Of a stretch of DNA of 16,308 nt, positions 7,451 through 14,854 are shown one piece after another (the first letter of the stretch is position 1; the number at the start of each line of letters is the position of its first letter). Location of the stretch: contig JAICIG010000146.1 in assembly GCA_025924495.1 (NCBI GenBank), forward strand, positions 1 to 16,308, read 5' to 3'. Source of the stretch: Pirellulales bacterium (GTDB taxonomy: Bacteria; Planctomycetota; Planctomycetia; Pirellulales; JAICIG01). The translations under genes and the position numbers were made by a program. The notes beneath the pieces were generated by a model. It had not been told where the DNA came from. It worked only from the letters and a program-made list of their open reading frames with translations, and did not search any database.

Positions 7451-10147
7451 ATGCGGCGCCTCATTTGTCCGCTCCTGATTTTCGTCGCTTTGAACTTGCT
7501 CGTTGCAGCCGCTGCGGAGGAAGGTCAACCTTCTCCGCCGCGGGGGGGCGTGCTGTCGTTCACCAATGGGGATCGGTTGCCGGGCGCCTTGGCAGAATCG
7601 ACGCAACCGGGGGAAATTGCCTGGCAATCGCCGGCCTTTGTCGAGCCGTTCCGTTTCGACGCTAAGTTGCTGTACCTGAATCATATTCGCTTCGATGTTC
7701 TTCAGGACGCGGGCTGGAAAGAGCAACCTTATCGTCTGATCTTTACGAATGGCGATTCGCTGTACGGGCGCTTGGAGTCGGTGGGCCCTGAGGATCTCGT
7801 CTTCCTATCCAGCCTGGCAGGGCGCGTGCGCGTGAAACGATCCGTGGCGCGCTGCCTGGAGCGCCAAGGCGAAAAAGCGGCCGTACTCTATTCCGGCCCC
7901 AATTCTGCGGCGGAATGGATCCGGTTTCCGCGTCCCGATTCGTGGCGCGAGTCGGAAGGCGGATTGGCCAGCTATCTGTCGAACTCGTCGCTCCGCCTCG
8001 ACCTGGAATTGCCGCCTCAAGTCATGGTTGAGTTCGAAGTTTCGTGGAAGGTCGCAGCCGATTTCGAATTGCTGATTGGAATCGGCAAGCACGGAGAGGC
8101 GACCTGGCCCGGGTGCCGGCTGGAGTGCGTTGACGGCGCGCTCGTCGTGCGCCGCGAGACCGAGCATGATCTCGATCTGGATAAAGTCATGGACTTGCCA
8201 GCGGGCGAAGGGCGTCTTCAACTGCGAGTCCTGCTGGATCAGCTTCAACAAAGAGTCGAGGTATTGAGCGGCGACGGACTGCCGTTGGCTGCCGTGAAGA
8301 CCGAAAACGGCCCTGCCGAGCAATTGTCGGGAATCTGCCTCAAACATCGCACCGGCAGATTGCGTCTGGAGCAGTTGCGAGTCAGCCGCTGGAGCGGCGC
8401 GCCTCTGGAGACGGTCGTCGACGCACCGCGGATTGAGCGTACGGATGGCAAAGTGCTGTATGGCGGCCTGCTAGGTTACGACGCCGAGCGCCGCGAGTTT
8501 CGCCTGGCTGGCGAAAAGGCAGAGCAGGTTTGCAGTGCAGACCTGACCGACCGCATCTTTCTAGCGAAGCTGTCGAATAAGGTTCCAGACGACGTCAGGG
8601 AGCCGACCAACCAGGTGGTCTGCGCCGACAACTCGAGGCTGAGCGGTTGGATCGATAAGCTCGACGGCGATCGTCTGTACTTGGAGTGCCCGGGCGCGGT
8701 CAACGCCGATACCTTGGAGTCGGTCATGTTGCCGATTGGCGCCATCCGCATCGTCAATTTTCGCCGCAAGGTTGCGGCGCCGACGCGCGCCGTGGGTGAA
8801 ATGCTGGTGCTCGAGTTGGACGACGCCCAACTCCACGGCGCGTTGGCTTCGACGCGCGGCGCCGCGGGGCAAGGCGGACTCGGCTGGAAACCGCTGGGAA
8901 GCATCAATAGCAGCGCTTTGAGCAAAGACGCCTCAGGCAGAATTGATTTTCCCGCCAAGGCCCTGCCGCCCAAGTCGCTGCGCAATCAGCTCGATTGCGA
9001 CAAGTTGTACCTTCGCGCCGGCGATGTGTTGCAGTGCCAGATATTGAGCATCGATGCCGCGGGAGTTGCTTGCCAGGCGGCAGGCGCCCCGCTGCAGAAA
9101 GTCTCCCATGCTAAACTCAAGGCCGTCGAGTTGCGTCTGCAACCGAGCCAGGAGCCGTTGCCGCAGGACAAGCGAGACCGATTGCTGACGTTGCCTCGCT
9201 TGCTCAAGGACGATCCGCCGACGCATGTCATCAGTTCGACGAACGGAGACTATCTGCGCGGAAAGCTGCTCGAGTTGAGCGACGCGAAAGTTCGCTTCGA
9301 AGTCAACTCTCGCGAGCGCGAATTCGATCGGCGGCTTGTTTCACGAGTCATCTGGCTGCATCCGGAGGACGTCGATGGCGGCGACAAAGCTCAAGCGGCC
9401 GCTATTTTGCCCAAAGGCAGCGTGCAGGTGGTGCGTATCGACGGCACTCGCATGACGTTCGTCCCCCAGGAATTCCAGGAGGGCTGGATCTCGGGGACGA
9501 ACGAATTGCTGGGCCCATGTCGCGTTCACGTCGATCAAGAAAGCGAACTGTTGATTGGCGCGCGAGTCCTGCAACGTGCTCAGCAGTCGCCGTTCGGAGA
9601 TTGGAAGCTGGTCAATGCAACCGAGCCGCTGGTAAGCCGGAGCGATTCTGCGGCGGGCAGCGAATCTGAAGAATCGGCGGCGGGTTCGGTCTTGATCGGC
9701 CGGCCAGCGCCTGATTTCGCCCTGGAAACGCTCGCGGGCGCCGGGTTTTCGCTAGCCGATGCTCGTGGCAAAGTCGTCGTCCTCGACTTCTGGGCGAGCT
9801 GGTGCGCACCCTGTATGCAGGGGCTGCCTAAAGTGGCCGAACTGCTCAAGACGTTGCCCGCCGAACAAGTCGCCTTTGCGGCCGTGAACCTCCAGCAGAC
9901 TCCCGACGAGGTTCAAGACGCATTGCGCCGGTTAAAGCTTTCGATCCCTGTCGCCCTGGATCGTGACGGCAAAGTCGCTGAGAAGTACGGCGCCACGGCG
10001 ATACCTTACACCATCGTGATCGGGCGCAACGGGAATGTCTCGCACGTGTTCGTCGGCAGCGGACCTCGTCTGCAAGAGGAGCTGAAAGGCGCCATCGAAT
10101 CGCATCTCTCGCCTCCCGCGCGGGGAGAGCCCGCGAGCAAAGAATAG
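7451..10147 (+). CDS. Secreted beta-repeat/LamG-like protein fused to a TlpA-type thioredoxin domain
   Basis: An 898-residue protein with a signal peptide (hydrophobic LLIFVALNLLVAAAA, cleavage near 22). About eight degenerate beta modules follow the pattern [T/A]NGD-x-L-x-G-x-L, then a strand pair ending in an I/V-W/V-L strand. They start near residues 34, 96, 328, 388, 450, 519, 595 and 658. Between the second and third lies a concanavalin/LamG-like beta sandwich (about 150-315). After a Ser/Glu-rich linker (about 728-746), residues 747-885 form a TlpA/ResA-like thioredoxin fold: GRPAPDFALETL, the redox motif W-C-A-P-C with cysteines 785 and 788, and the cis-proline in A-I-P-Y at 852. An intact CxxC and cis-Pro predict a working periplasmic thiol-disulfide reductase. 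The repeats probably serve binding or surface attachment. It is the last gene of the tight operon; the next gene is 102 bases away. The partner thiols are unknown. Confidence 0.85.
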   Translation: MRRLICPLLIFVALNLLVAAAAEEGQPSPPRGGVLSFTNGDRLPGALAESTQPGEIAWQSPAFVEPFRFDAKLLYLNHIRFDVLQDAGWKEQPYRLIFTNGDSLYGRLESVGPEDLVFLSSLAGRVRVKRSVARCLERQGEKAAVLYSGPNSAAEWIRFPRPDSWRESEGGLASYLSNSSLRLDLELPPQVMVEFEVSWKVAADFELLIGIGKHGEATWPGCRLECVDGALVVRRETEHDLDLDKVMDLPAGEGRLQLRVLLDQLQQRVEVLSGDGLPLAAVKTENGPAEQLSGICLKHRTGRLRLEQLRVSRWSGAPLETVVDAPRIERTDGKVLYGGLLGYDAERREFRLAGEKAEQVCSADLTDRIFLAKLSNKVPDDVREPTNQVVCADNSRLSGWIDKLDGDRLYLECPGAVNADTLESVMLPIGAIRIVNFRRKVAAPTRAVGEMLVLELDDAQLHGALASTRGAAGQGGLGWKPLGSINSSALSKDASGRIDFPAKALPPKSLRNQLDCDKLYLRAGDVLQCQILSIDAAGVACQAAGAPLQKVSHAKLKAVELRLQPSQEPLPQDKRDRLLTLPRLLKDDPPTHVISSTNGDYLRGKLLELSDAKVRFEVNSREREFDRRLVSRVIWLHPEDVDGGDKAQAAAILPKGSVQVVRIDGTRMTFVPQEFQEGWISGTNELLGPCRVHVDQESELLIGARVLQRAQQSPFGDWKLVNATEPLVSRSDSAAGSESEESAAGSVLIGRPAPDFALETLAGAGFSLADARGKVVVLDFWASWCAPCMQGLPKVAELLKTLPAEQVAFAAVNLQQTPDEVQDALRRLKLSIPVALDRDGKVAEKYGATAIPYTIVIGRNGNVSHVFVGSGPRLQEELKGAIESHLSPPARGEPASKE

Positions 10148-10178
10148 CGATCAATCCGGGCAGCGCCATTCTCTCGTT

Positions 10179-10207
10179 TTTACCGGCGCCCCTGGATCGA
10201 CTAAGAT
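10179..10207 (+). promoter_or_regulatory. Possible sigma-70-like promoter for the pectate-lyase-like gene
   Basis: TTTACC (10179-10184) and TAAGAT (10202-10207) are separated by 17 bases, and each matches four of six consensus bases. A transcript starting near 10214 would precede the Shine-Dalgarno site at 10237 comfortably. Promoter consensus in planctomycetes is poorly known, so this is tentative. Confidence 0.3.
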
Positions 10208-10236
10208 GGGGCGTTGATCTCTCGGGACGCTGTACT

Positions 10237-10243
10237 GGGGAAG
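10237..10243 (+). promoter_or_regulatory. Shine-Dalgarno site that fixes the start at 10250
   Basis: GGGGAAG ends six bases before ATG 10250. An in-frame TTG at 10214 would add 12 residues ahead of the signal peptide and has no such site, so ATG 10250 is preferred. Confidence 0.55.
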
Positions 10244-10249
10244 AACGCC

Positions 10250-11698
10250 ATGCCGCTACGAGCTGCGTACGCCATGCTGGCCATCGGGCTGTCATTGTAT
10301 TTCCTGCCGTCGCGCACCATTGCCGCTCAACCGCAAGACGCCCTGACTAGCGAAGCACGAACCGCGATGCGTCGCGCCGCAACGTACTTTCACGATCAGG
10401 TCGCCGTGCATGGCGGTTACGTCTACTATTGCTCGCTTAATCTCGAACAACGATGGGGTGAAGGCGAGGCGGCGTCCAGTGAGGTGTGGGTGCAGCCTCC
10501 CGGCACTCCGGCCGTCGGCATGGCCTATCTCGCGGCATATCGGGCAACCGGCGACCGGCTTTATCTCGATGCTGCTCGCGATGCGGCGGGCGCCTTGCTA
10601 CATGGTCAGCTTAAGTCGGGCGGCTGGACCAGCTCGATCGATTTCGATCCAGACGGCAAACGGACGGCGCAGTATCGCCGCGGCAATGGACGAGGCCGCA
10701 ATCATTCGACGTTAGACGACAACACGACGCAAAGCGCATTGCGCTTCCTGATGCATCTCGACGAGACGCTGGAATTCCGCGACGAGGAGGTGCATGAGGC
10801 CGCTCAATACGCGCTCGAGGCGCTGCTCAAGGCGCAATATCCCATCGGAGCGTTTCCGCAAGTCTGGACCGGTCCCGTTCCGGCCGAGCCGACCGTAAAA
10901 GCCAGCTTCCCCGATTACGACTGGCGGACTGAGCATCGCGTCAAGGAGTATTGGAACTTCTATACGCTCAACGACAATCTCTGCGGCGACGTCGCGGACG
11001 TGTTGCTCGACGGACTGAAGATTTACAAAGATCAGCGCTGCGCCGCGGCGCTGGCGAAACTGGGCGATTTTCTATTGCTGGCTCAAATGCCCGAGCCGCA
11101 GCCGGCCTGGGCTCAGCAGTACGATTTCGAAATGCATCCGGTCTGGGCCCGCAAGTTCGAACCGCCGGCCATCACGGGCCATGAATCGCAGGACGCGATC
11201 GAGACGTTGATGAAAGTCTACCGCCAAACGAACAACGCCAAATACCTGGAGCCAATTCCGCGGGCCCTCGCCTATCTGAAATCGTCTCTGCTGACCGACG
11301 GGCGGCTGGCGCGGTTCTATGAACTGCGCACCAACAAGCCGTTGTATATGACAAAGGATTACGAATTGACCTTCGACGATAGCGACGTGCCGACCCATTA
11401 CGGCTTCAAGGTCGGCTCGCGGCTCGATCGGTTGGAACGGCAGTATGCTGAGTTGCGCGCCGAAGAAGATCGCAGCGCCACGAAAAATCCCGCCTCTCTC
11501 GCGCGGCGGCCCAGCGCTGCGCGAGTGCGAGAGATCTTAGCCGAATTGGACGATCAAGGACGCTGGATCAGCGGAAAAACCGGAGAGCGGCTCGTAGGCC
11601 AACCGAAGTTCTCGCCGCACGAGCAATTCATTTCCAGCGCCGTCTTCTGCCGGAATCTGGAAACATTGAGCGAGTTCGTCTCGTCGGAGCAGCCGTGA
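10250..11698 (+). CDS. Secreted family-10-like pectate lyase
   Basis: A 482-residue protein starting MPLRAAYAMLAIGLSLYFLP, a signal peptide cleaved near I-A-A (about 26). The rest resembles polysaccharide lyase family 10 (Pec_lyase, alpha/alpha toroid). Matching signatures in order are: LDDNTTQSALRFL (about 155-167), KAQYPIGAFPQVW (about 194-206), YTLNDNLCGDV (about 238-248; family YxxNDNAMxxV), WAQQYDFEMHP then KFEPPAITGHES (about 287-313; family WxxQHDxxTxxPxxAxxFEPxxxSGxES), and FYELRTNKPLYM (about 357-368). Family members cleave polygalacturonate by beta-elimination with an Arg base and calcium. In this divergent protein I cannot confirm each catalytic residue. Family ELGTNRPIF becomes ELRTNKPLY and FPQVW replaces WPQ. 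The substrate could be another uronic-acid polymer. The gene sits alone between the envelope operon and a C1-metabolism pair, with its own possible promoter. Confidence 0.78.
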   Translation: MPLRAAYAMLAIGLSLYFLPSRTIAAQPQDALTSEARTAMRRAATYFHDQVAVHGGYVYYCSLNLEQRWGEGEAASSEVWVQPPGTPAVGMAYLAAYRATGDRLYLDAARDAAGALLHGQLKSGGWTSSIDFDPDGKRTAQYRRGNGRGRNHSTLDDNTTQSALRFLMHLDETLEFRDEEVHEAAQYALEALLKAQYPIGAFPQVWTGPVPAEPTVKASFPDYDWRTEHRVKEYWNFYTLNDNLCGDVADVLLDGLKIYKDQRCAAALAKLGDFLLLAQMPEPQPAWAQQYDFEMHPVWARKFEPPAITGHESQDAIETLMKVYRQTNNAKYLEPIPRALAYLKSSLLTDGRLARFYELRTNKPLYMTKDYELTFDDSDVPTHYGFKVGSRLDRLERQYAELRAEEDRSATKNPASLARRPSAARVREILAELDDQGRWISGKTGERLVGQPKFSPHEQFISSAVFCRNLETLSEFVSSEQP

Positions 11699-11727
11699 GA
11701 CGCGCCCGGAGATTCAGGCGCCAGAAG

Positions 11728-11778
11728 ATGTTGACGATTCCGCTCGGTCTTTTGGAACAACTGTGCCTGATAAGCTGA
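11728..11778 (+). other. Possible 16-codon minicistron overlapping the start of the AIR-synthase gene
   Basis: ATG at 11728 opens a 16-residue frame (MLTIPLGLLEQLCLIS) whose TGA at 11776-11778 overlaps the ATG at 11778 in a TGATG arrangement. This geometry would allow translational coupling to the downstream gene. The ribosome binding site in front of 11728 is weak, so it may be chance. Confidence 0.2.
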
Positions 11779-12812
11779 TGCATCAATTGCCCGCCGGCAA
11801 GCTGCCTGTCGATCTGTTGCGTCGTCTGCTGTTGCGCCAACCTGCCAATGACCCGCGAGTGATTGTCGGTCCGCAGGTGGGCGTCGATGCGGCAGTGATC
11901 GAGATGGGCGATCGATATCTGGTGGCCAAGACCGACCCGGTGACGTTTGCGACCGAGGATATTGGTTGGTACGCAGTGCACGTGAACGCCAACGATGTCG
12001 CTTGCTGCGGAGCGACGCCGCGATGGTTCCTCGCCGCCGTACTGCTGCCCGAGCGATCCGCCACCGCCGGAATGGCGGAGACAATCTTCGACCAGTTGTC
12101 GGACGCCTGTCGCGAATTGGGAATCTCCTTATGCGGAGGGCATACCGAAATTACGCACGGCCTGGATAGGCCGATCGTCGTGGGCCAAATGCTCGGCGAG
12201 GTTTCCCCTGATCGCTATGTCACTGCCGCGGGGGCGCGCGTCGGCGACGTACTGTTTTTGACTAAGTCAATCGCCATCGAAGGGACGGCTTTGATTGCGC
12301 GCGAGCGGTCGCAGACGCTCGGCGGCGTGCTTTCGCCCGAGGAACTCGAGCGTTGCCGACGACTGTTGCGGACGCCGGGCATCAGCATTGTGCGCGAAGC
12401 GCAGTTGGCGCTCGAAGCGGGCGGAGTGCATGCGCTGCACGACCCGACCGAAGGCGGACTGGCTACCGGACTGCGCGAACTGGCCGAGGCCTCGCAGGTG
12501 GGCTTGCTTGTCGAACAAGAACAGGTCCCCGTGCTTTCGGAATGTGAGCGAATCTGCAGCCGGCTGCGGCTCGATCCGCTGGGCCTGATCGCCTCGGGCT
12601 CGCTGTTGATGGCCGTCGCTCCCGAACGAGCCGACGTGCTCGAACAGCATTTCGCCACTGAGGGGCTGGCACTGGCGCGAATTGGAGTAGTTGTGGAGGC
12701 TGAGCAGGGATGCAAGGTGCGCCTGACAGACGGTCAACTCCAGGCCCTTCCCATATTCGCACGCGATGAGCTCGCCAAATTATTCAGTCCCGCGCAAGGC
12801 AAGCTGCCTTAG
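11763..12812 (+). CDS. AIR-synthase family ATP-binding protein (HypE/ThiL/PurM-like)
   Basis: A 349-residue protein of the PurM/HypE/ThiL/SelD superfamily, whose members use ATP to activate an oxygen atom as a phosphate ester. The N-terminal half has GVDAAVIEMGDRYLVAKTDPVTF (about 40-62), the metal/ATP-binding Asp stretch, and HVNANDVACCGATPRWFLAAVLLP (about 73-96). GGHTEIT follows at about 125-131. The C-terminal half has HALHDPTEGGLATGLRELAEA (about 223-243) and GLIASGSLLMAV (about 274-285). The layout and the HDPTEGGL motif are closest to HypE, but the protein ends in SPAQGKLP and lacks the C-terminal PRIC-type cysteine that true HypE carbamoylates. No other hyp gene is in view, so [NiFe]-hydrogenase maturation is unlikely. 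GTG 11763 opens the longest frame. ATG 11778 is an equally good start and is the one that overlaps the minicistron stop. It starts 64 bases after the lyase and ends 55 bases before fhs, suggesting co-transcription with fhs. Substrate unknown. Confidence 0.8.
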   Translation: MPDKLMHQLPAGKLPVDLLRRLLLRQPANDPRVIVGPQVGVDAAVIEMGDRYLVAKTDPVTFATEDIGWYAVHVNANDVACCGATPRWFLAAVLLPERSATAGMAETIFDQLSDACRELGISLCGGHTEITHGLDRPIVVGQMLGEVSPDRYVTAAGARVGDVLFLTKSIAIEGTALIARERSQTLGGVLSPEELERCRRLLRTPGISIVREAQLALEAGGVHALHDPTEGGLATGLRELAEASQVGLLVEQEQVPVLSECERICSRLRLDPLGLIASGSLLMAVAPERADVLEQHFATEGLALARIGVVVEAEQGCKVRLTDGQLQALPIFARDELAKLFSPAQGKLP

Positions 12813-12867
12813 CTATTCACCGGAGCGATTGTCGTCACATTCGCCGCGCCAGGATGAGAAAACCTTC

Positions 12868-14562
12868 ATGATCGAACCACACGACTCGCCGCCCGTCGGG
12901 CAACCATTGCGGATTGGCGCCCTTGCCGAGCGGCTTGGACTTGGCAGTGATGATTTTGAACCGTACGGCTGGTTCAAAGGCAAGCTGGCGCTCGGACTCG
13001 ACCGTCGTTTGCCGCCGCGTCCCCAGGCCAAATATATCGGCGTTAGCGCGGTGAGTCCGACTCCTTATGGAGAAGGCAAGACGGTCACCGCGATCGGCCT
13101 GGCGATGGCGCTGTGCCGGCTGGGCCACCGGGCAATCGCCACGTTGAGGCAGCCTTCGCTCGCGCCGGTATTCGGAATCAAGGGAGGCGGCGCCGGAGGC
13201 GGCCGGGCCGCGTTGTTGCCCGCCGACGATATTAACCTGCACTTTACCGGCGACGCACACGCCGTGGCGGCCGCAAACAACCTGTTGGCCGCCATGATCG
13301 ACAATCACGTGAAGCGCCGCAAATCGCCGCGGCTTAGACTCGAGACGGTCCAGTGGCGTCGAGTGCTCGACATCGAAGACAAGGGATTGGCGAGCATCAT
13401 CACAGGCTTGGGCGATCGGCCGCAGGCGCCGCTGCGCGAGACGGGATTCGATCTGACGGCCGCGTCGGAAGTGATGGCCATCCTCGCCTTGGCGACAAGC
13501 ATCGCCGATCTTCGCCAGCGGCTGGGAAGGATTCTGGTCGGAATGACGGAGGCAGGCGATCCGGTCTTCGCTGAAAATATCGGCTGCACGGGGGCGATGG
13601 CCGCCTTGCTGCGAGACGCCTCGCGGCCGAACCTGGTGCAGACCAGCGAGCATACGCCGGCGCTCGTGCACGCGGGGCCATTTGGCAATATCGCGCACGG
13701 CAACAGTTCGGTGGTCGCCGATCTGGCGGCGCTGCGGCTGGCCGATTTTGTGGTGACCGAAAGCGGCTTCGGCGCCGACTGCGGCGCCGAGAAGTTCTTC
13801 CATATCAAATGCCGTGCCAGCGGATTGCGGCCTCATGTCGAAGTGCTGGTCTGCTCCGTCCGGGCGCTCAAACATCAAAGCGGGCGTTTTCATGTTGCTC
13901 CGGGCAAGTCGTTGCCGGCCGAGCTCGATCAGGAAAACGAAGACGCCCTGCGGGCTGGCAGCGTCAACCTGCAAGCGCATCTGGAAATTCTTCGCCAGTT
14001 CAGTCTGCCCGTCGTCGTGGCTGTGAATCGTTTTCCCCATGATTCTCCCAGAGAGTTGGAACTGGTCTGCCGCATTGCGCGCGACAGTGGCGCAGCGGCG
14101 GCCGTGGTCAGCGATGCGTTTGCTGAAGGCGGGCGCGGCGCGGAATCGCTGGCAAGCGCCGTGAAGGCCGCCTGCCAAGAGCCGGTGGAACTTCGCTCGT
14201 TGTATGAGCTGGATGCAACGCCCGCGGAAAAGATTGAGATCCTGGCGAGCCGGGTCTACGGCGCCGACCGTGTTGAATTCGAGCCGCTGGCTCGGCGGCG
14301 GATTGAGCAATTCGTGTCGTTAGGGTTTGGGCGTCTGCCGGTATGCATCGCGAAAACCCAATATTCGCTGTCGCACGATCCGAACCTTCTGGGGCGTCCC
14401 CGCGGGTATTGCTTCCCGATCCGAGACGTAAGGCTGGCCGCCGGGGCAGGGTTCATCTACGCCCTCGCGGGGGAAGTGAACACCATGCCAGGCTTGCCTG
14501 TCGAACCAGCCGCGCTCAAGATCGACGTCACTGCCGACGGAACCATTCGCGGCCTGCGTTGA
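12868..14562 (+). CDS. fhs: Formate-tetrahydrofolate ligase
   Basis: A cytoplasmic enzyme that makes 10-formyl-tetrahydrofolate from formate, tetrahydrofolate and ATP, feeding purine and formyl-methionine synthesis or assimilation of formate. The 564-residue length fits the family. The P-loop is PTPYGEGKT (about 64-72). LRQPSLAPVFGIKGG (about 93-107), DINLHFTGDAHAVAAANNLLAAMIDNH (about 121-147), FDLTAASEVMAILALAT (194-210) and TESGFGADCGAEKFFHIKCR (about 297-316) are all strong family signatures. The frame extends upstream to 12766, but that extension lies inside the AIR-synthase gene and looks noncoding, whereas ATG 12868 begins just before the conserved part; no good Shine-Dalgarno site is seen. 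Departures from the usual sequence include GGGAGGGRAALLP where GGAAGGGYSQVVP is typical, and NIAHGNSS where NIAHGCNS is typical. They look like lineage variation rather than loss of function. The spacing of 55 bases suggests transcription with the preceding gene. Confidence 0.93.
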   Translation: MIEPHDSPPVGQPLRIGALAERLGLGSDDFEPYGWFKGKLALGLDRRLPPRPQAKYIGVSAVSPTPYGEGKTVTAIGLAMALCRLGHRAIATLRQPSLAPVFGIKGGGAGGGRAALLPADDINLHFTGDAHAVAAANNLLAAMIDNHVKRRKSPRLRLETVQWRRVLDIEDKGLASIITGLGDRPQAPLRETGFDLTAASEVMAILALATSIADLRQRLGRILVGMTEAGDPVFAENIGCTGAMAALLRDASRPNLVQTSEHTPALVHAGPFGNIAHGNSSVVADLAALRLADFVVTESGFGADCGAEKFFHIKCRASGLRPHVEVLVCSVRALKHQSGRFHVAPGKSLPAELDQENEDALRAGSVNLQAHLEILRQFSLPVVVAVNRFPHDSPRELELVCRIARDSGAAAAVVSDAFAEGGRGAESLASAVKAACQEPVELRSLYELDATPAEKIEILASRVYGADRVEFEPLARRRIEQFVSLGFGRLPVCIAKTQYSLSHDPNLLGRPRGYCFPIRDVRLAAGAGFIYALAGEVNTMPGLPVEPAALKIDVTADGTIRGLR

Positions 14563-14650
14563 TTTGTGCCGTACGTGTCTGCTAGTCGTCCTGCCGGCCC
14601 TTGCGGCGACATTGGGACTTCGACTCGCACTCTTCCAGCGTAATGACGCT

Positions 14651-14732
14651 CCAGCGCGCAAATGAAGTGCGCTCATTCGCACGTTTTCTCCGAACGCTCA
14701 CTGAGCGCACTGCTTGCTTGCTAAGTCGCTGG
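14651..14732. repeat. Nested inverted repeat, possible structured RNA or operator
   Basis: AGTGCGCTCA at 14666-14675 is the exact reverse complement of TGAGCGCACT at 14702-14711 (10-base arms, 26-base loop). Inside the loop CGTT and AACG can pair, and outside it CCAGCG (14651-14656) pairs with CGCTGG (14727-14732). A competing small hairpin is possible: GTGCG (14667-14671) with CGCAC (14678-14682). No T-run follows on either strand, so it is not a classical terminator. Confidence 0.45.
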
Positions 14733-14841
14733 CCGGAAAAACTAGCGCCGAGGCCATAATAGCGGTTCCTCGCGGAAACGGTCTGGGCTTTGCTCATCTT
14801 GTAGATCAACGGCGTTAATCTCTTGATGCAAACAATGAAAG

Positions 14842-14846
14842 AAGGA
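14842..14846 (+). promoter_or_regulatory. Shine-Dalgarno site of the small-protein gene
   Basis: AAGGA ends eight bases before ATG 14855, within a purine-rich stretch. It is one of the better ribosome binding sites in the window and supports the small gene being real. Confidence 0.55.
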
Positions 14847-14854
14847 ATATAGTC

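Larger units (their letters stand above)
14563..14854. other. Intergenic region of 292 bases with nested inverted repeats
   Basis: No convincing gene was found between fhs and the 75-residue small protein. The region is less GC-rich near its right end. It holds a nested inverted repeat (14651-14732), a short GCTTGCTTGC repetition at 14712-14721, and a minus-strand open frame of 71 codons (14582-14797) with no clear ribosome binding site. It must contain any promoter for the small-protein gene; I see no convincing -35/-10 pair. Confidence 0.5.

Noticed and set aside
10148..10200. Possible terminator after the thioredoxin-fusion gene
   Set aside because: Short arms (GCGCC/GGCGC and CGATC/GATCG) can pair, but with mismatches and a long loop, and the T-run lies inside the loop instead of after the stem.
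11763..12812. Annotation as hypE
   Set aside because: The obligatory C-terminal cysteine is missing and no hydrogenase-maturation genes are nearby.
12766..12867. N-terminal extension of formate-tetrahydrofolate ligase to 12766
   Set aside because: It lies mostly inside the AIR-synthase gene in another frame, has no resemblance to the family, and ATG 12868 gives the usual length.
12835..14310. Minus-strand open frame of 491 codons
   Set aside because: It is fully antisense to most of fhs, whose protein is unmistakable; long antisense frames are common in GC-rich genes.
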